The notes beneath the pieces are model-generated. The model had not been told where the DNA came from and did no database searches. It was given only the letters and a program-made list of their open reading frames with translations. A program made the translations under genes and the position numbers. 64,000 nt of DNA from WHTK01 sp963711035 (GTDB lineage: Bacteria; Chloroflexota; Dehalococcoidia; DSTF01; WHTK01), in the NCBI GenBank assembly GCA_963711035.1, contig CAVQCN010000003.1, positions 124,001 to 188,000 on the forward strand. The letters are read 5' to 3'. Positions 16,240 through 25,881 of the stretch are shown in pieces. Each line of letters opens with the position of its first letter. The first letter of the stretch is position 1.

Positions 16240-17204
16240 TGATCGACCTCGCGAGCAACAGAATCATGGTGACCGGCGGCAACGGCTTCTTGGGACGCCG
16301 GGTCGTCGCCAAGCTGCGCGAGCACGGTGCCCAGGACGTCTTCGTCGTCAGCAGCAATGAGTACGACCTGCGCGACATCGAGGATGTACGGCGCTCAATC
16401 GCCGATGCTCGCCCCGACGTGATCATTCACCTCGCGGCCGTGGTCGGCGGCATCGGCGCCAACCGGGAGAACCCCGGCCGTTTCCTCTACGACAACGCGA
16501 TCATGGGCCTGCAGCTCATCGAGGAGGCGCGCAAGGCGAACGTCGCCAAAATGGTGACGATTGGCACCGTCTGCTCCTATCCCAAGTTCGCGCCCATCCC
16601 GTTCCGCGAAGAGGACCTCTGGAACGGCTATCCGGAAGAGACCAACGCGCCATACGGCATCGCCAAGAAGCTGCTGCTGGTCCAGAGCCAGGCCTATCAC
16701 CAGCAGTACGGCATGGACGCGATCTTCCTCATCCCGGTCAACCTCTACGGTCCGGAAGACAATTTCGACCCGGCCAGCTCGCATGTCATCCCGGCGCTGA
16801 TCAAGAAATGCGTCGATGCGCGTGAGGCCGGCGACCCGTACATCGATGTCTGGGGCACTGGCTCGGCGTCACGCGAGTTCATCTACGTCGACGACGCTGC
16901 CGAGGGCATCGTCCTCGCGACGGAGCGCTACGACGACCCGGAGCCGGTGAACCTCGGCGCCGGCTTCGAGATCACGATCCGCGACCTCATCGAGCTGATT
17001 CGCGAGCTCACCGGCTACGAGGGCGAGCTGCGCTGGGACGCAACCAAGCCGGACGGCCAGCCGCGCCGCATGCTCGACGTCTCGCGCGCCCGCGAGCGCT
17101 TTGGCTTCGAAGCCAAGACCACGTTCCGTGAAGGCCTGCGCGAAACGATCCGTTGGTACGAATCGCAGCGCGTGGTGTCGAAAAGCGCGGCTGGTCACTC
17201 CTAG
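16239..17204 (+). CDS. fcl: GDP-L-fucose synthase
   Basis: The 321-residue protein (Fcl/WcaG) has an N-terminal MVTGGNGFLGRRVV, the family signature IHLAAVVGGIGANRENPGRF, the catalytic GTVCSYPKF and APYGIAKKLLL (Tyr-x-x-x-Lys), and NLYGPEDNFDP. It epimerises and reduces the Gmd product to GDP-L-fucose with NADPH. ATG 16239 overlaps the gmd stop as TGATG, so the two enzymes are coupled. L-fucose is therefore a probable component of the polymer. Confidence 0.95.
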   Translation: MIDLASNRIMVTGGNGFLGRRVVAKLREHGAQDVFVVSSNEYDLRDIEDVRRSIADARPDVIIHLAAVVGGIGANRENPGRFLYDNAIMGLQLIEEARKANVAKMVTIGTVCSYPKFAPIPFREEDLWNGYPEETNAPYGIAKKLLLVQSQAYHQQYGMDAIFLIPVNLYGPEDNFDPASSHVIPALIKKCVDAREAGDPYIDVWGTGSASREFIYVDDAAEGIVLATERYDDPEPVNLGAGFEITIRDLIELIRELTGYEGELRWDATKPDGQPRRMLDVSRARERFGFEAKTTFREGLRETIRWYESQRVVSKSAAGHS

Positions 17205-17234
17205 GCGAGTGATAGGGCGCCACTGGACGAGATT

Positions 17235-18119
17235 GTGTTAAGCAAAGCACAAACCATTCCCGCTATCGCTTCAAACCAGCGTTCTAAGCCGATGGTAACC
17301 GTCCGTCCTGCCCATTGGTGGACGGGAGTAAGGTTTGATGCCCTCTGGTACTATCGGGAGCTTCTGTACTTCCTTATTTGGCGCGAAATAAAAGTCCGAT
17401 ATAAGCAGACGTTTTTCGGATTCGCCTGGGTTTGGCTTCAGCCTCTCGCAATGATGGTTGTCTTCACAATGTTCTTTGGTCGGCTCGCGAAAGTCCCCTC
17501 TGATGGTATTGCCTACCCGGTTTTTGCCTATATAGGTTTGATGCCGTGGCAGGTCTTCTCGCGTTCCCTCACGGAGTCGGCGAATAGCGTCGTGACCGAT
17601 CAGAGGCTCATTACTCGGGTCTATTTCCCCCGCATCATTGTTCCGCTGGCGACGACGCTTGCTGCAGGAGTCGATCTGCTGGTGGCCTCGATTCTTGTCG
17701 TGCCATTGTTCGCGTTGTACACGATCACGCCAAGTATCAATATCGTGTTCTTGCCGGCATTCGTTCTGCTCATGGGCATCAGTGCACTCGGAGTAGCCTT
17801 CTGGCTATCGGCGTTGAACGTGGAGTTTCGCGATGTCCGGTACGTTCTGCCATTCCTCTCCCAGTTGTGGCTCTTCATCACGCCGGTTGTCTATCCCACT
17901 TCGATGGTCCCTGAAAAGTGGCGTATCGTGTATGGCCTCAATCCAATGACAGGCGTCATTGATGGGTTCCGCTGGGCCTTTCTCGGTGCGAACGCACCTG
18001 AGACGACGGTGTTCGTTAGTTCGACAATCGTGGCCCTGGTCGTATTCCTCACCGGAGCTGTCTGGTTCTACTGGCGGGAGGGATCATTCGCCGACACGCT
18101 GGGTTCAGGTGGGCGCTAG
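17235..18119 (+). CDS. Polysaccharide ABC exporter permease (Wzm-like)
   Basis: The 294-residue protein is an ABC-2 type permease with six predicted membrane helices between residues 55 and 285. The opening LLYFLIWREIKVRYKQTFFG and later WLFITPVVYPTSMVP are typical of O-antigen and teichoic-acid exporters. It forms the channel through which the lipid-linked glycan crosses the membrane. The GTG at 17235 is used; the ATG at 17292 is an alternative. The ATPase gene starts 3 bases after its stop. From here the sequence is clearly less GC-rich than the upstream genes. Confidence 0.9.
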   Translation: MLSKAQTIPAIASNQRSKPMVTVRPAHWWTGVRFDALWYYRELLYFLIWREIKVRYKQTFFGFAWVWLQPLAMMVVFTMFFGRLAKVPSDGIAYPVFAYIGLMPWQVFSRSLTESANSVVTDQRLITRVYFPRIIVPLATTLAAGVDLLVASILVVPLFALYTITPSINIVFLPAFVLLMGISALGVAFWLSALNVEFRDVRYVLPFLSQLWLFITPVVYPTSMVPEKWRIVYGLNPMTGVIDGFRWAFLGANAPETTVFVSSTIVALVVFLTGAVWFYWREGSFADTLGSGGR

Positions 18120-18122
18120 GTC

Positions 18123-19403
18123 ATGGAAACAGCGATCCACGTGGAGGGCATCAGCAAGCGCTATCGGGTCGGTGAGAACCGCTCTTACAGGACCCTGCGT
18201 GAATCTGTGGGCGCTCTCCTTCAGCTGCCTCTCAAGGGAGTGAAAGGCCGTTCGGAGCGTTCATCGGCCGGTACGTTCCTGGCGCTCAATGACGTTTCCT
18301 TTGATGTCGAAGAGGGTGAGGCGTTGGCCGTGATTGGCCCGAACGGCAGCGGCAAAAGCACGCTGCTCAAGGTCCTCTCCCGGATCACGGTGCCGACAGC
18401 TGGGAGCGCGGATATCCATGGCCGAGTGGGTTCGCTGCTGGAGGTCGGAACGGGCTTTCATCCAGAGTTGACCGGCCGAGAGAATGTCTATCTCAACGGG
18501 GCGATCCTCGGCATGAAGCGGTGGGAGATCAATCAGAAATTCGACGACATCGTCGAATTTTCCGGCGTCTCCCAACATATCGATACCCCGGTAAAGCACT
18601 ACTCCAGTGGCATGTACTTGAGGCTCGGCTTCGCTGTGGCTGCCCACCTGGAGCCGGAGATTTTGATCGTTGATGAGGTCTTGGCTGTAGGCGACGCCGA
18701 GTTCCAGCGACGATGCCTCGGAAAGATGCAGGACGTGGCCAGAAGCGGCCGTACGGTCCTCTTCGTCAGTCACAACATGGGCGCCGTGACACGTCTCTGT
18801 GACCGCGCCATTCTCCTGGAACACGGTGTCGTGACATCGCAGGGCAATGCCTCGAGCGTGGTGGCCGACTATCTCGGCAAGTTCGCCGGGTTAAGCACGG
18901 TTTTCTCGAGGGAGAACGACGAGACCTCGCCGGTGTCACTCCTGGAAGCGAGCATCGTGGGCGAGGATGAGTTGGTCGACGTGCTCGCGCGCCAAGACGA
19001 CATTCGGATCCGTTTGAAGTACTGCGTCAATCGCGAGGTCTCCTCGGCGCATGTGTACGTCAACGTCCTGTTGTCTGACGGAACCGTTGCTTTTGGAACC
19101 GGAGACGCTGACGTCCATCCCAATCGATTCGGTACCCGCAAACCAGGAACCTACGTCACCGAATTCACGATTCCGGGAATGCTCCTGAATGAAGGCTACT
19201 ACTTGGTGAGCGTTTCGATGGGAATCCCCTTCCAGCGGAACTTCCAGGAGAACAACGGCATTCTTGCCTTCTCCCTGGTGGATGTCGTGCGGGACTCGCG
19301 TCAGGTTCATCAGCGTCGCGCCGGTCTCATGCGCCTCGACTTGCCATGGCGATACCCATGTGGGAATCCATTCGAAACGTCAGATTGTGAAGGCCAAGGA
19401 TGA
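18123..19403 (+). CDS. Polysaccharide ABC exporter ATPase with Wzt-type C-terminal domain
   Basis: The 426-residue protein has an ABC domain with Walker A GPNGSGKST (72-80), signature YSSGM (160-164), Walker B LIVDE (181-185) and H-loop SHN (216-218). Residues 255-420 form a separate domain resembling the Wzt carbohydrate-binding domain, which in Escherichia coli O9a recognises the finished chain end before export. With the adjacent permease it should export a completed, capped glycan. Its stop overlaps the next ATG (ATGA). Confidence 0.92.
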   Translation: METAIHVEGISKRYRVGENRSYRTLRESVGALLQLPLKGVKGRSERSSAGTFLALNDVSFDVEEGEALAVIGPNGSGKSTLLKVLSRITVPTAGSADIHGRVGSLLEVGTGFHPELTGRENVYLNGAILGMKRWEINQKFDDIVEFSGVSQHIDTPVKHYSSGMYLRLGFAVAAHLEPEILIVDEVLAVGDAEFQRRCLGKMQDVARSGRTVLFVSHNMGAVTRLCDRAILLEHGVVTSQGNASSVVADYLGKFAGLSTVFSRENDETSPVSLLEASIVGEDELVDVLARQDDIRIRLKYCVNREVSSAHVYVNVLLSDGTVAFGTGDADVHPNRFGTRKPGTYVTEFTIPGMLLNEGYYLVSVSMGIPFQRNFQENNGILAFSLVDVVRDSRQVHQRRAGLMRLDLPWRYPCGNPFETSDCEGQG

Positions 19404-20182
19404 CCAACAGATCCAGACTTTGCCCGGAAACTTGCTTGATATTCGTATCGTATGGCCGCGCTGAAATCGCAGCCCGGTCGTACGCATCACTTTCCGTGGC
19501 CTTGGCTCCGTATCGAGACAGGATTCGCATCGTGCTTTCAGATGCCACGGATGACATGGAAAAGATCGCCTGGGCTCGTGATACGGATGCTGATGACGTA
19601 ATTCTCACTCCCACCGGTGTGCCTGCTGCCACTTCTCGCAACCTCGCAACGACGCTGGCGTTTGAGAAGTACTCCCCAAGATACCTGTGCTTTGTTGAGG
19701 ACGATTTCGAGTACTCCGCGGACTGGTATCCGCAGCTGGTGGCCACAACCGAGCGTCTCTACGGCACGCTGTCCCCTCTGGGCCTGGCGTACGGAGTGTT
19801 TACAGCCTCTGGTCACCACGTTCCTAAGAAACTCTGCAAGGACGATTCACAGAACGGAGTGACCGCCTATTTCTTTGGTGCCGTTGCCTATCAGCGGTTC
19901 ATGCCGACAGCTCACTACCTGACCGTCATGCGTGAATGGGACCCGGACGTGCTGGGTATCAGTTATGCCCAGACGGGTGGTCAGACATTTCGCAATGCTA
20001 TGCGTGGTTTCTGCGGGGCAATCTTGCCCTCAGTGCTTTCCTGGCCTATCGACGTAGCGGGCTCCGAATCGACGTGGAGCAAAGGCAAACGTCATCCGGG
20101 ACCGCCCGCGCATTCCTTTGAATTGAAAGACTATGAGCCCGTTCTCGAGGCCGTGGCGAGAGCTGGGAGATATCAAGGATGA
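19400..20182 (+). CDS. Putative GT-A type glycosyltransferase
   Basis: The 260-residue protein begins with TCLIFVSYGRAEIAARSYAS, looks like a Rossmann nucleotide-binding start, and has CFVEDDFEYSADWY at about residues 98-111, a D-x-D-like metal site with flanking aromatic residues. This matches the GT2-type layout though similarity is remote. The C-terminal half has no recognised motif. It overlaps both neighbours by four bases (ATGA), and so belongs to the export operon. The role is inferred from fold pattern and position. Confidence 0.65.
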   Translation: MTNRSRLCPETCLIFVSYGRAEIAARSYASLSVALAPYRDRIRIVLSDATDDMEKIAWARDTDADDVILTPTGVPAATSRNLATTLAFEKYSPRYLCFVEDDFEYSADWYPQLVATTERLYGTLSPLGLAYGVFTASGHHVPKKLCKDDSQNGVTAYFFGAVAYQRFMPTAHYLTVMREWDPDVLGISYAQTGGQTFRNAMRGFCGAILPSVLSWPIDVAGSESTWSKGKRHPGPPAHSFELKDYEPVLEAVARAGRYQG

Positions 20183-21310
20183 AGAAGGACCACGTCGTAC
20201 TGACGACGATTCGGGAGCCGCACGTGCTGACCGATTTGCGGGACAACGCCAAGCGGTTTGGTCACCTGGATTCGACGGTTTGTTGGGTGATTGGGGACGT
20301 CAAGACCCCGCAAACGGTGGCCGACCTGTGTCAGCGCGTTAGCGCCGCTGGCCTCGACGCACGCTATGTCGACATCGATTCTCAAGATGAATGGGGCAAG
20401 AGCTGTCCTGAGTTCTATGCCCTGATGCCGAGGAACAACGAATCTCGTCGCAATATCGGCTATCTCATGGCTCTCGAGGCCGGCTGCGAACGGCTGATCT
20501 CCATCGATGACGATAACTTCCCGACGGACGATGACTTCATCGGCGGCCACGCTCGTACAGGTGGTCACGTTGATGGGAACCTGACGGAGGATGCATCCGG
20601 CTACCACAACATTTGCGAGCATCTCGATGTCAGGCCGGCTCGACCAATCTTTCCCAGGGGTTACCCCTTCAAACTTCGTGACAGTAGAAATTGTTCGAAA
20701 CTGAAGCCAGCTCCGGCTGATGCAATCGTTGGTGTAACTGCTGGTCTCTGGCTCAAAGAGCCCGATGTAGATGCAACCACGTGGCTGAATGGCAAGGTCC
20801 AGGCCATTCGCTACACGGCGGCCGACAACGTCGTCCTGCATCAGAACACCTGGAGTCCGATTAACACGCAGAATACCAGCGTTGTCAGAGAGCTTATCCC
20901 GGCGTTTCTTTGCGTTCCTATGGGTTTCAAGTTTGCCGAGGGTAGCATCGAGCGTTACGGAGACATCTGGGCAGGTTACTTCGTTCAGGCTCTCATGGCT
21001 GGGTCTGCCTATCACGTCTCCTTTGGAGAGCCCATCGTCGAGCACCGGCGAAATCCGCACGACTATCTGGAAGATCTGCGCCACGAGATGTGGGGCATGC
21101 TTCTGACGGATTGGCTCCTGACAGAGTTGCGTACTGCGTTTCGGCCAGCCAGTAGTCGAGATCGTGGACCGCGTGCAGGAGTTGGCCGAGTTTCTGCAGG
21201 AAGCGACCTGCAGGCTCCCGCGCTGGTGTCCGGCTGCTTGTGGGGATTTCCTGGTGTCCACCTCAAGGGCACTGAGCGCCTGGGCTGAGGCTTGCCGTGA
21301 CCGGATATAG
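20179..21310 (+). CDS. STELLO-like glycosyltransferase with frameshifted tail
   Basis: The main frame runs 20179-21288. The core has HVVLTTIREP near the start, then RRNIGYLMALEAGCERLISIDDDNFPT, which resembles the DDDN nucleotide-sugar site of STELLO (DUF288) and reversibly glycosylated polypeptide-like transferases, and a middle segment with VVEHRR-like charge. After about residue 320 the frame turns into low-quality sequence. One base fewer in the TTT at 21139-21141 gives a helical ending (PVVEIVDRVQELAEFL) that stops at TAG 21308. So the true gene probably ends at 21310. Sugar donor and acceptor are unknown. Confidence 0.65.
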
Positions 21311-22214
21311 CAGCATCGCTGGCGTGACCGACTTGATCAAGCATCGGGGTGTGGATCTGGCCCGCTCAGCCCAGCGTTGCCTGATAGACGGCCACACCCT
21401 GCCTCCAGAGGTTCCGCTGAAGCAGAGCAAAGCAGAGTTGCTCTGGCAGACGACCCGATACAAGGCGGCTGGCCTGGGACTGCATCTGTCCGACAACGAA
21501 AAGCGGCTTGTTTCGCATGCCGACAAATATCGCGGCCGGCGGGCCTTCGTGCTCGGTAACGGACCAAGCCTGAAGAATTGTGACCTGACGTTTCTCACGA
21601 ACGAGATCACGTTCGCGGTCAACGGTATCTTCCTGGCAGGCTTCTTGCCGACCTTCTACGTGGTCGAGGACATCTTCGTTGCGGAAGATCGCGCTCCTGA
21701 GATCAACGCGTTGCACGGCCCGACCAAGTTCTTCGGCAACTATCTTCGCTACTGCCTGCGGGATGCGCCAGACACGATCTGGCTCAATGTCAGGTATCGG
21801 TATGACGATTACGCTGGTTTCCCCCGGTTCTCACGCAATGCGGCGAGGATGGTTTGGACCGGAGGGACGGTAACGTTCTTGTGCCTTCAACTCGCGTACT
21901 ACATGGGCTTCTCTGAGGTGTACCTCGTGGGCTTCGATCATTCCTATTCCATACCCGATAGTGCTCAGGTTACCGGTACGGAAATCCGCTCGCGAGAAGG
22001 CGATCCGAATCATTTCGACGAGTCCTACTTCGGGCCTGGCTACCGCTGGCATGACCCGCGTGTGGACCGCATGGAGCAGGCGTACACAAGGGCCAAGCAG
22101 GCGTTTGAAGCCGATGGGAGACACATTTACAACGCGACCGTTGGCGGTCATCTCGAAGTGTTCGATCGTAAGGAGTTCACGAGTTTGTTTCCGAACCGTG
22201 AGCTTGCCGCGTGA
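21297..22214 (+). CDS. DUF115 / MptE-like family protein, first copy
   Basis: The 305-residue protein has the DUF115 core: RRAFVLGNGPSLKNCDL (residues about 82-98), ITFAVNGIFLAGFLPTFYVV, WTGGTVTFLCLQLAYYMGF and VYLVGFDHSYSIP. The family shares a fold with 6-hydroxymethylpterin diphosphokinase MptE and sialyltransferase-like enzymes, and occurs in flagellin and surface-glycan loci as probable glycosyltransferases. It starts at GTG 21297. It is a paralogue of the gene at 25878, with matching C-terminal segments (GDPNHFDESYFGPGYRW). Confidence 0.82.
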   Translation: MTGYSSIAGVTDLIKHRGVDLARSAQRCLIDGHTLPPEVPLKQSKAELLWQTTRYKAAGLGLHLSDNEKRLVSHADKYRGRRAFVLGNGPSLKNCDLTFLTNEITFAVNGIFLAGFLPTFYVVEDIFVAEDRAPEINALHGPTKFFGNYLRYCLRDAPDTIWLNVRYRYDDYAGFPRFSRNAARMVWTGGTVTFLCLQLAYYMGFSEVYLVGFDHSYSIPDSAQVTGTEIRSREGDPNHFDESYFGPGYRWHDPRVDRMEQAYTRAKQAFEADGRHIYNATVGGHLEVFDRKEFTSLFPNRELAA

Positions 22215-22220
22215 GCCGTG

Positions 22221-23212
22221 ATGAGATCTGATCCGATGGTTGACCAGCTGCCCCAGCAAATGGATTCAGACGAACGGTGTGTCCATATCTCCGCGATCAT
22301 TTGCACCTATCGTCGGCCTGACACGCTGCCCGCCGCTATTGCCAGCTTGATGACGCAGTCGTTACCCAGCTCCGAGTACGAGGTAATAGTTGTCGACAAC
22401 GATGAGCAAGGCAGTGCCTGGCCCGTCATGCAGCGCTTCGTCGGCGAAGCGGTCTCCAACTTCAGGTACGTACGCGAGCAGGAGCAGGGCCTTTCGCACG
22501 CCCGCAATCGTGGCGTGCGGGAGGCCAGTGGAGAAATCGTCGCGTTCCTGGATGACGATGCAGTCGCGGGACCGGACTGGCTGGCATCGATTCTGCGACA
22601 TATCTCACCGATCCGTCCGTTGGTGCCGCTGGTGGCAAGGTCTTGCCGATTTGGGACTGCGAACGGCCTGCGTGGCTGACCGACGTGAGGCTGCGTAGTC
22701 TGAGTCTGCTGGACTTGGGCGAAGCTTCGCGGTCTCTCCAGTGGCCGGAGCGGATAATCGGAGCCAATTGCTCATTCCGCAAGGGCCTGTTTGAGAAGGT
22801 TGGTCTGTTTGCCACCGATCTTGGCCGGCGCGGCTCGTTGTTGTTGGGCGATGAAGACACGGAGATCCAGAAGCGAATTCACGCCTCAGGGCTCAAAGTC
22901 GTCTACGTGGCGGGCGCGGTGGTACAGCATCACGTTCCTGCCGACCGTCTTACGAAGAGGTATTTCTACCGTCGCTCCTTCGGCAGCGGCATGTCCGCAA
23001 CAATCGTCGCGAGTAAGCAGGTGCGCAGTGTCGTCGGCAAGTGTCTCGCTCTTGCTCTTCGGCTACCAGCAAGGTTCGTGCTCCTCGTATTCAGGTCTCG
23101 AGACGAACAGCAGGCCATGTCTTCCATGGAGCGTATTGCCTTCGAGCTTGGCTTCTTACGACAGAGCAGTGAATTGCTCCTCGACAAGATGAAGACGGGC
23201 GCCAGAGCCTGA
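22221..23212 (+). pseudogene. GT2 glycosyltransferase, frameshifted
   Basis: Two frames make one GT2 enzyme. The first (to 22679) has ISAIICTYRRPDTLPAAIAS, VIVVDNDEQG and the metal site AFLDDDAVAGPDWL. The second (22643-23212) begins LPIWDCERPAWL and has GANCSFRKGLFEKVG, LLGDEDTEIQKRIHASG and VVYVAGAVVQHHVP, the acceptor half. The break is near 22600, where the second frame can be read back to TDPSVGAAGGKV. All family motifs survive, so an indel in sequencing or very recent decay is likely. Confidence 0.82.
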
Positions 23213-23231
23213 TGAGGTCAGATAGACGGAC

Positions 23232-24147
23232 ATGTTGAACAAAACGCCCACAATTTCCGTTATCATCCGCGCCTTTAACGAGGCTGACCACATCGGCAGG
23301 CTGTTGGCCGGCCTGAGTCAGCAGACGCGCCAGCCAGACGAGGTCATCGTCGTGGACTCCGGGTCCACCGATGCGACGGTTGAGATTGCGCGGCTGTTCG
23401 GCGCGCGGATCGAGACGATCGCGCCGCAGGACTTCACGTTTGGGCGCTCGCTGAACGTCGGCTGTGCCGCAGCCACCGGTGACGTGCTGCTGATCGCCAG
23501 CGCCCACGTCTATCCGCTCTACGACACCTGGGTTGAGGCGATGGTTGAGCCGTTCAAAGATCCCTCGGTCGCGTTGACGTATGGCCGTCAGGTCGGTGAC
23601 CACCGCACGCGGTTCTCCGAGCAGCAACTGCTGGCGAAGTGGTTTCCGGCCCGCTCCGATCCGGACCAGGCCCATCCGTTCTGCAATAACGCCAACGCGG
23701 CCATTCGGCGCGGCGTCTGGTTGGAGCAGCCGTATGACGAAGAGCTGACCGGCCTCAAGGACATGCACTGGGCGAAGCGGGCGATGGATGCCGGTCATCG
23801 TATTGCCTACGTGGCGGGAGCGCCGGTTGCGCACGTGCATCGCGAAGGCTTCAGCCAGCTCAAGAACCGCTATCGACGCGAAGCGATTGCTACGCGCGCA
23901 TCTTCCCGGAGCAGCGCATGAGCAAGCTCGACGCGGTTCGATCGCTTCCGCCAACGTCATGAGCGACTACGTACACGCGACGCTACGCGGCAAGTCGCTG
24001 CAGAACCTCTTCGATATTCCGCGGTTCCGCGCGGCGCAGTTCATCGGCAGCTACCAGGGGTTCCAGCAGCGCGGTCCGGTGGCGGCGACGCTCCTGCGCC
24101 ACTTCTACTACCCGACCGGATCGAAGCGGTCAGGGGGAATTCGATAG
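23232..24147 (+). pseudogene. GT2 glycosyltransferase, tail frameshifted twice
   Basis: The main frame (23232-23921, 229 residues) has TISVIIRAFNEADHIGRLL, EVIVVDSGSTDAT, LIASAHVYPLYDTW and NNANAAIRRGVW, so the GT-A catalytic domain is whole. The ending needs two frame changes, near 23890 (to RIFPEQRMSKLDAVR) and near 23945 (to ANVMSDYVHATLRGK), and closes at 24147. Rhamnosyl- or galactofuranosyl-transferase-like members share this layout. It follows the previous GT2 by 19 bases. Confidence 0.8.
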
Positions 24148-24247
24148 TCAGGCCGTTGGCCGGCCGATTCAATACGAAGAGATGGGTCGACGGAATGCTG
24201 CTCGAGGTTACCGTCGTCCTTTCGTCCGCGAGAGGAGTGGTGGCGTG

Positions 24248-24931
24248 ATGGCGCCGAGAATCGTTGCTCTGGTCCCAATGCGCCACGCTAGTGAGCGCGT
24301 GCCGGGAAAGAACTACCGCGAGATCGCCGGCCGGCCGCTCTACCACCACATCGTGACGTCATTACTCGCGTGCCCTTCGATTAGCGAGGTGGTCATCGAC
24401 ACGGATAGCCCAGTCATCCTGGACGAGTGCCCGCGAAGCTTCCCGAACGTGCGGCTCATCGAGCGGCCTGGGCACCTTCGCGATGGCCACATCCCCATGA
24501 ACACCATCCTTCTGCACGATACGTCTCTCGTCGATGCGGACTCTATTTGCAGACACACAGCACGAATCCGCTACTGAAGAGCTCGACAATGAAGCCGCTA
24601 TCGAGACCTTCCTCGCGGCCTGGCCGGAGCGAGATTCGCTCTTCGGCGTGACGCCCATGCAGACGCGGCTCTGGTGCGGCGACGGAACAGCCGTCAATCA
24701 CAACCCCGCGGTCCTGGAGCGTACGCAGAACCTGCGCCGGTGTATGAGGAGAACTCCAACATCTACATCTTCAGCCGCGAGACACTCGCCGCACGCGAGA
24801 ACCGCATCGGTGAGCGGCCCATCCTCTTCAGCATCAATCGCCTCGAGGCGTGGGACATCGATGAAGAGGAGGACTTCCAGATTGCGCGTCTCTTGCTGGA
24901 AGCGGCTCTTCCGGATGGAGCCCGACGGTGA
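24248..24931 (+). pseudogene. CMP-sugar synthetase (acylneuraminate cytidylyltransferase-like), frameshifted
   Basis: The start RIVALVPMRHASERVPGKNY is the CTP-binding signature of CMP-sialic acid and pseudaminic acid synthetases, followed by GRPLYHHIVTSLLAC and VVIDTDSPVI. After about 24545 the protein jumps through at least three frames: YLQTHSTNPLLKSST, then AAIETFLAAWPERDSLFGVT and WCGDGTAVNHNPAVLERTQ, then VYEENSNIYIFSRETLA and the end at 24931. The sum is a full-length cytidylyltransferase of about 228 residues. It would activate an acidic nonulosonate or Kdo-like sugar; no NeuB-type synthase is in view. The ATG at 24248 follows GTG three bases earlier. Confidence 0.78.
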
Positions 24932-25881
24932 CCCTTCGTGCGCTCATCGCCTGCCCGCATTTGCAGCGCAACCTTGCGGCGACCTGCCGCGCTTCGCCGA
25001 ACTCGGCATCGAGGTCGAGGCGCCTGAGGTCGACCAGCAGCTCAGCGAGGAGTACCTGCTCGCCAATATTCACCGCTTCGACGGCGTCGTGGCGGGCGAC
25101 AGAACGCTACACGCCGGCCGTGCTCGCCCACGCAGACCGCCTCAAGGTGCTCGCCAAGTGGGGTATCGGCATCGATGGCATTGACGCGGCGGCGGCTCGA
25201 GAGCGCGGTATCGCGGTGGTTAACACGCCGGGTCAGCTCTCGGGCGAAGTCGCGGACGTGGCCATTGGCTACATGATCATGCTCGCGCGCCAGCTGCACG
25301 TCATCGATGCAGCGGTGCGTCAGGGCGAGTGGGCCCAGATCCGCGGCGTGAGCCTGGCCGGCAAAACGCTGGGTATCGTGGGCCTGGGCGCGATCGGCAC
25401 GGCTGTTGCCCGACGCGCTATCGCCCACGAGATGCACGTAATTGGTTACGACCCGTATGCAGCAGGTCGCTCGGACCTGGCTGACATGGACGTCGCACTC
25501 GTTTCGTTGCCGGAACTACTCGCGGCGTCCGATTTCGTTTCGTTGAACTGCGCCCTGACTCCGGAAACGGTAGGCCTCATGGGCCAGAGCAGTTCGCTCG
25601 TATGCGTCGTGGCAGCCGTCTCGTCAAGACGTCGCGCGGCGCCCTGATCGATGAGGCTGCACTGGTTGAAGCCCTGCGCGACGGCATCATCGCCGGCGCT
25701 GCCCTGACGTGTTCGAAGTTGAGCCGCTACCAGCCACGAGCCCGTTAGCCAGTTCCCGCAATGCATCTTCGGCTCGCACAACTCCTCGAACACGTCTGAA
25801 GCCGTGGATCGCATCAACGAGATGGCGGTCCGCCAATTTGCTGAACGGCATGCTGGTGAGTCAGCCGTGAGGGCCGCATGA
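24928..25881 (+). pseudogene. D-2-hydroxyacid dehydrogenase (phosphoglycerate dehydrogenase-like), heavily frameshifted
   Basis: The best frame (24928-25647) holds LKVLAKWGIGIDGIDAAAA, VVNTPGQLSGEVADVAIGYM and the NAD-binding GKTLGIVGLGAIGTAVARRA, all typical of D-3-phosphoglycerate dehydrogenase-like enzymes. N-terminal parts lie in another frame (FAELGIEVEAPEVDQQLSEE). The C-terminal part continues through two or three more frames (SRLVKTSRGALIDEAALVEA, then DVFEVEPLPATSPLA, then FPQCIFGSHNSSNTSEAVDR) to the TGA at 25879. At least four indels are needed. Placed between the CMP-sugar synthetase and DUF115, it probably serves sugar-acid metabolism for the glycan rather than serine synthesis. 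Confidence 0.78.

Noticed and set aside
24182..25881. Several short separate genes on the plus strand
   Set aside because: They are pieces of two proteins, a cytidylyltransferase and a 2-hydroxyacid dehydrogenase, with motifs spread over frames in the proper order.
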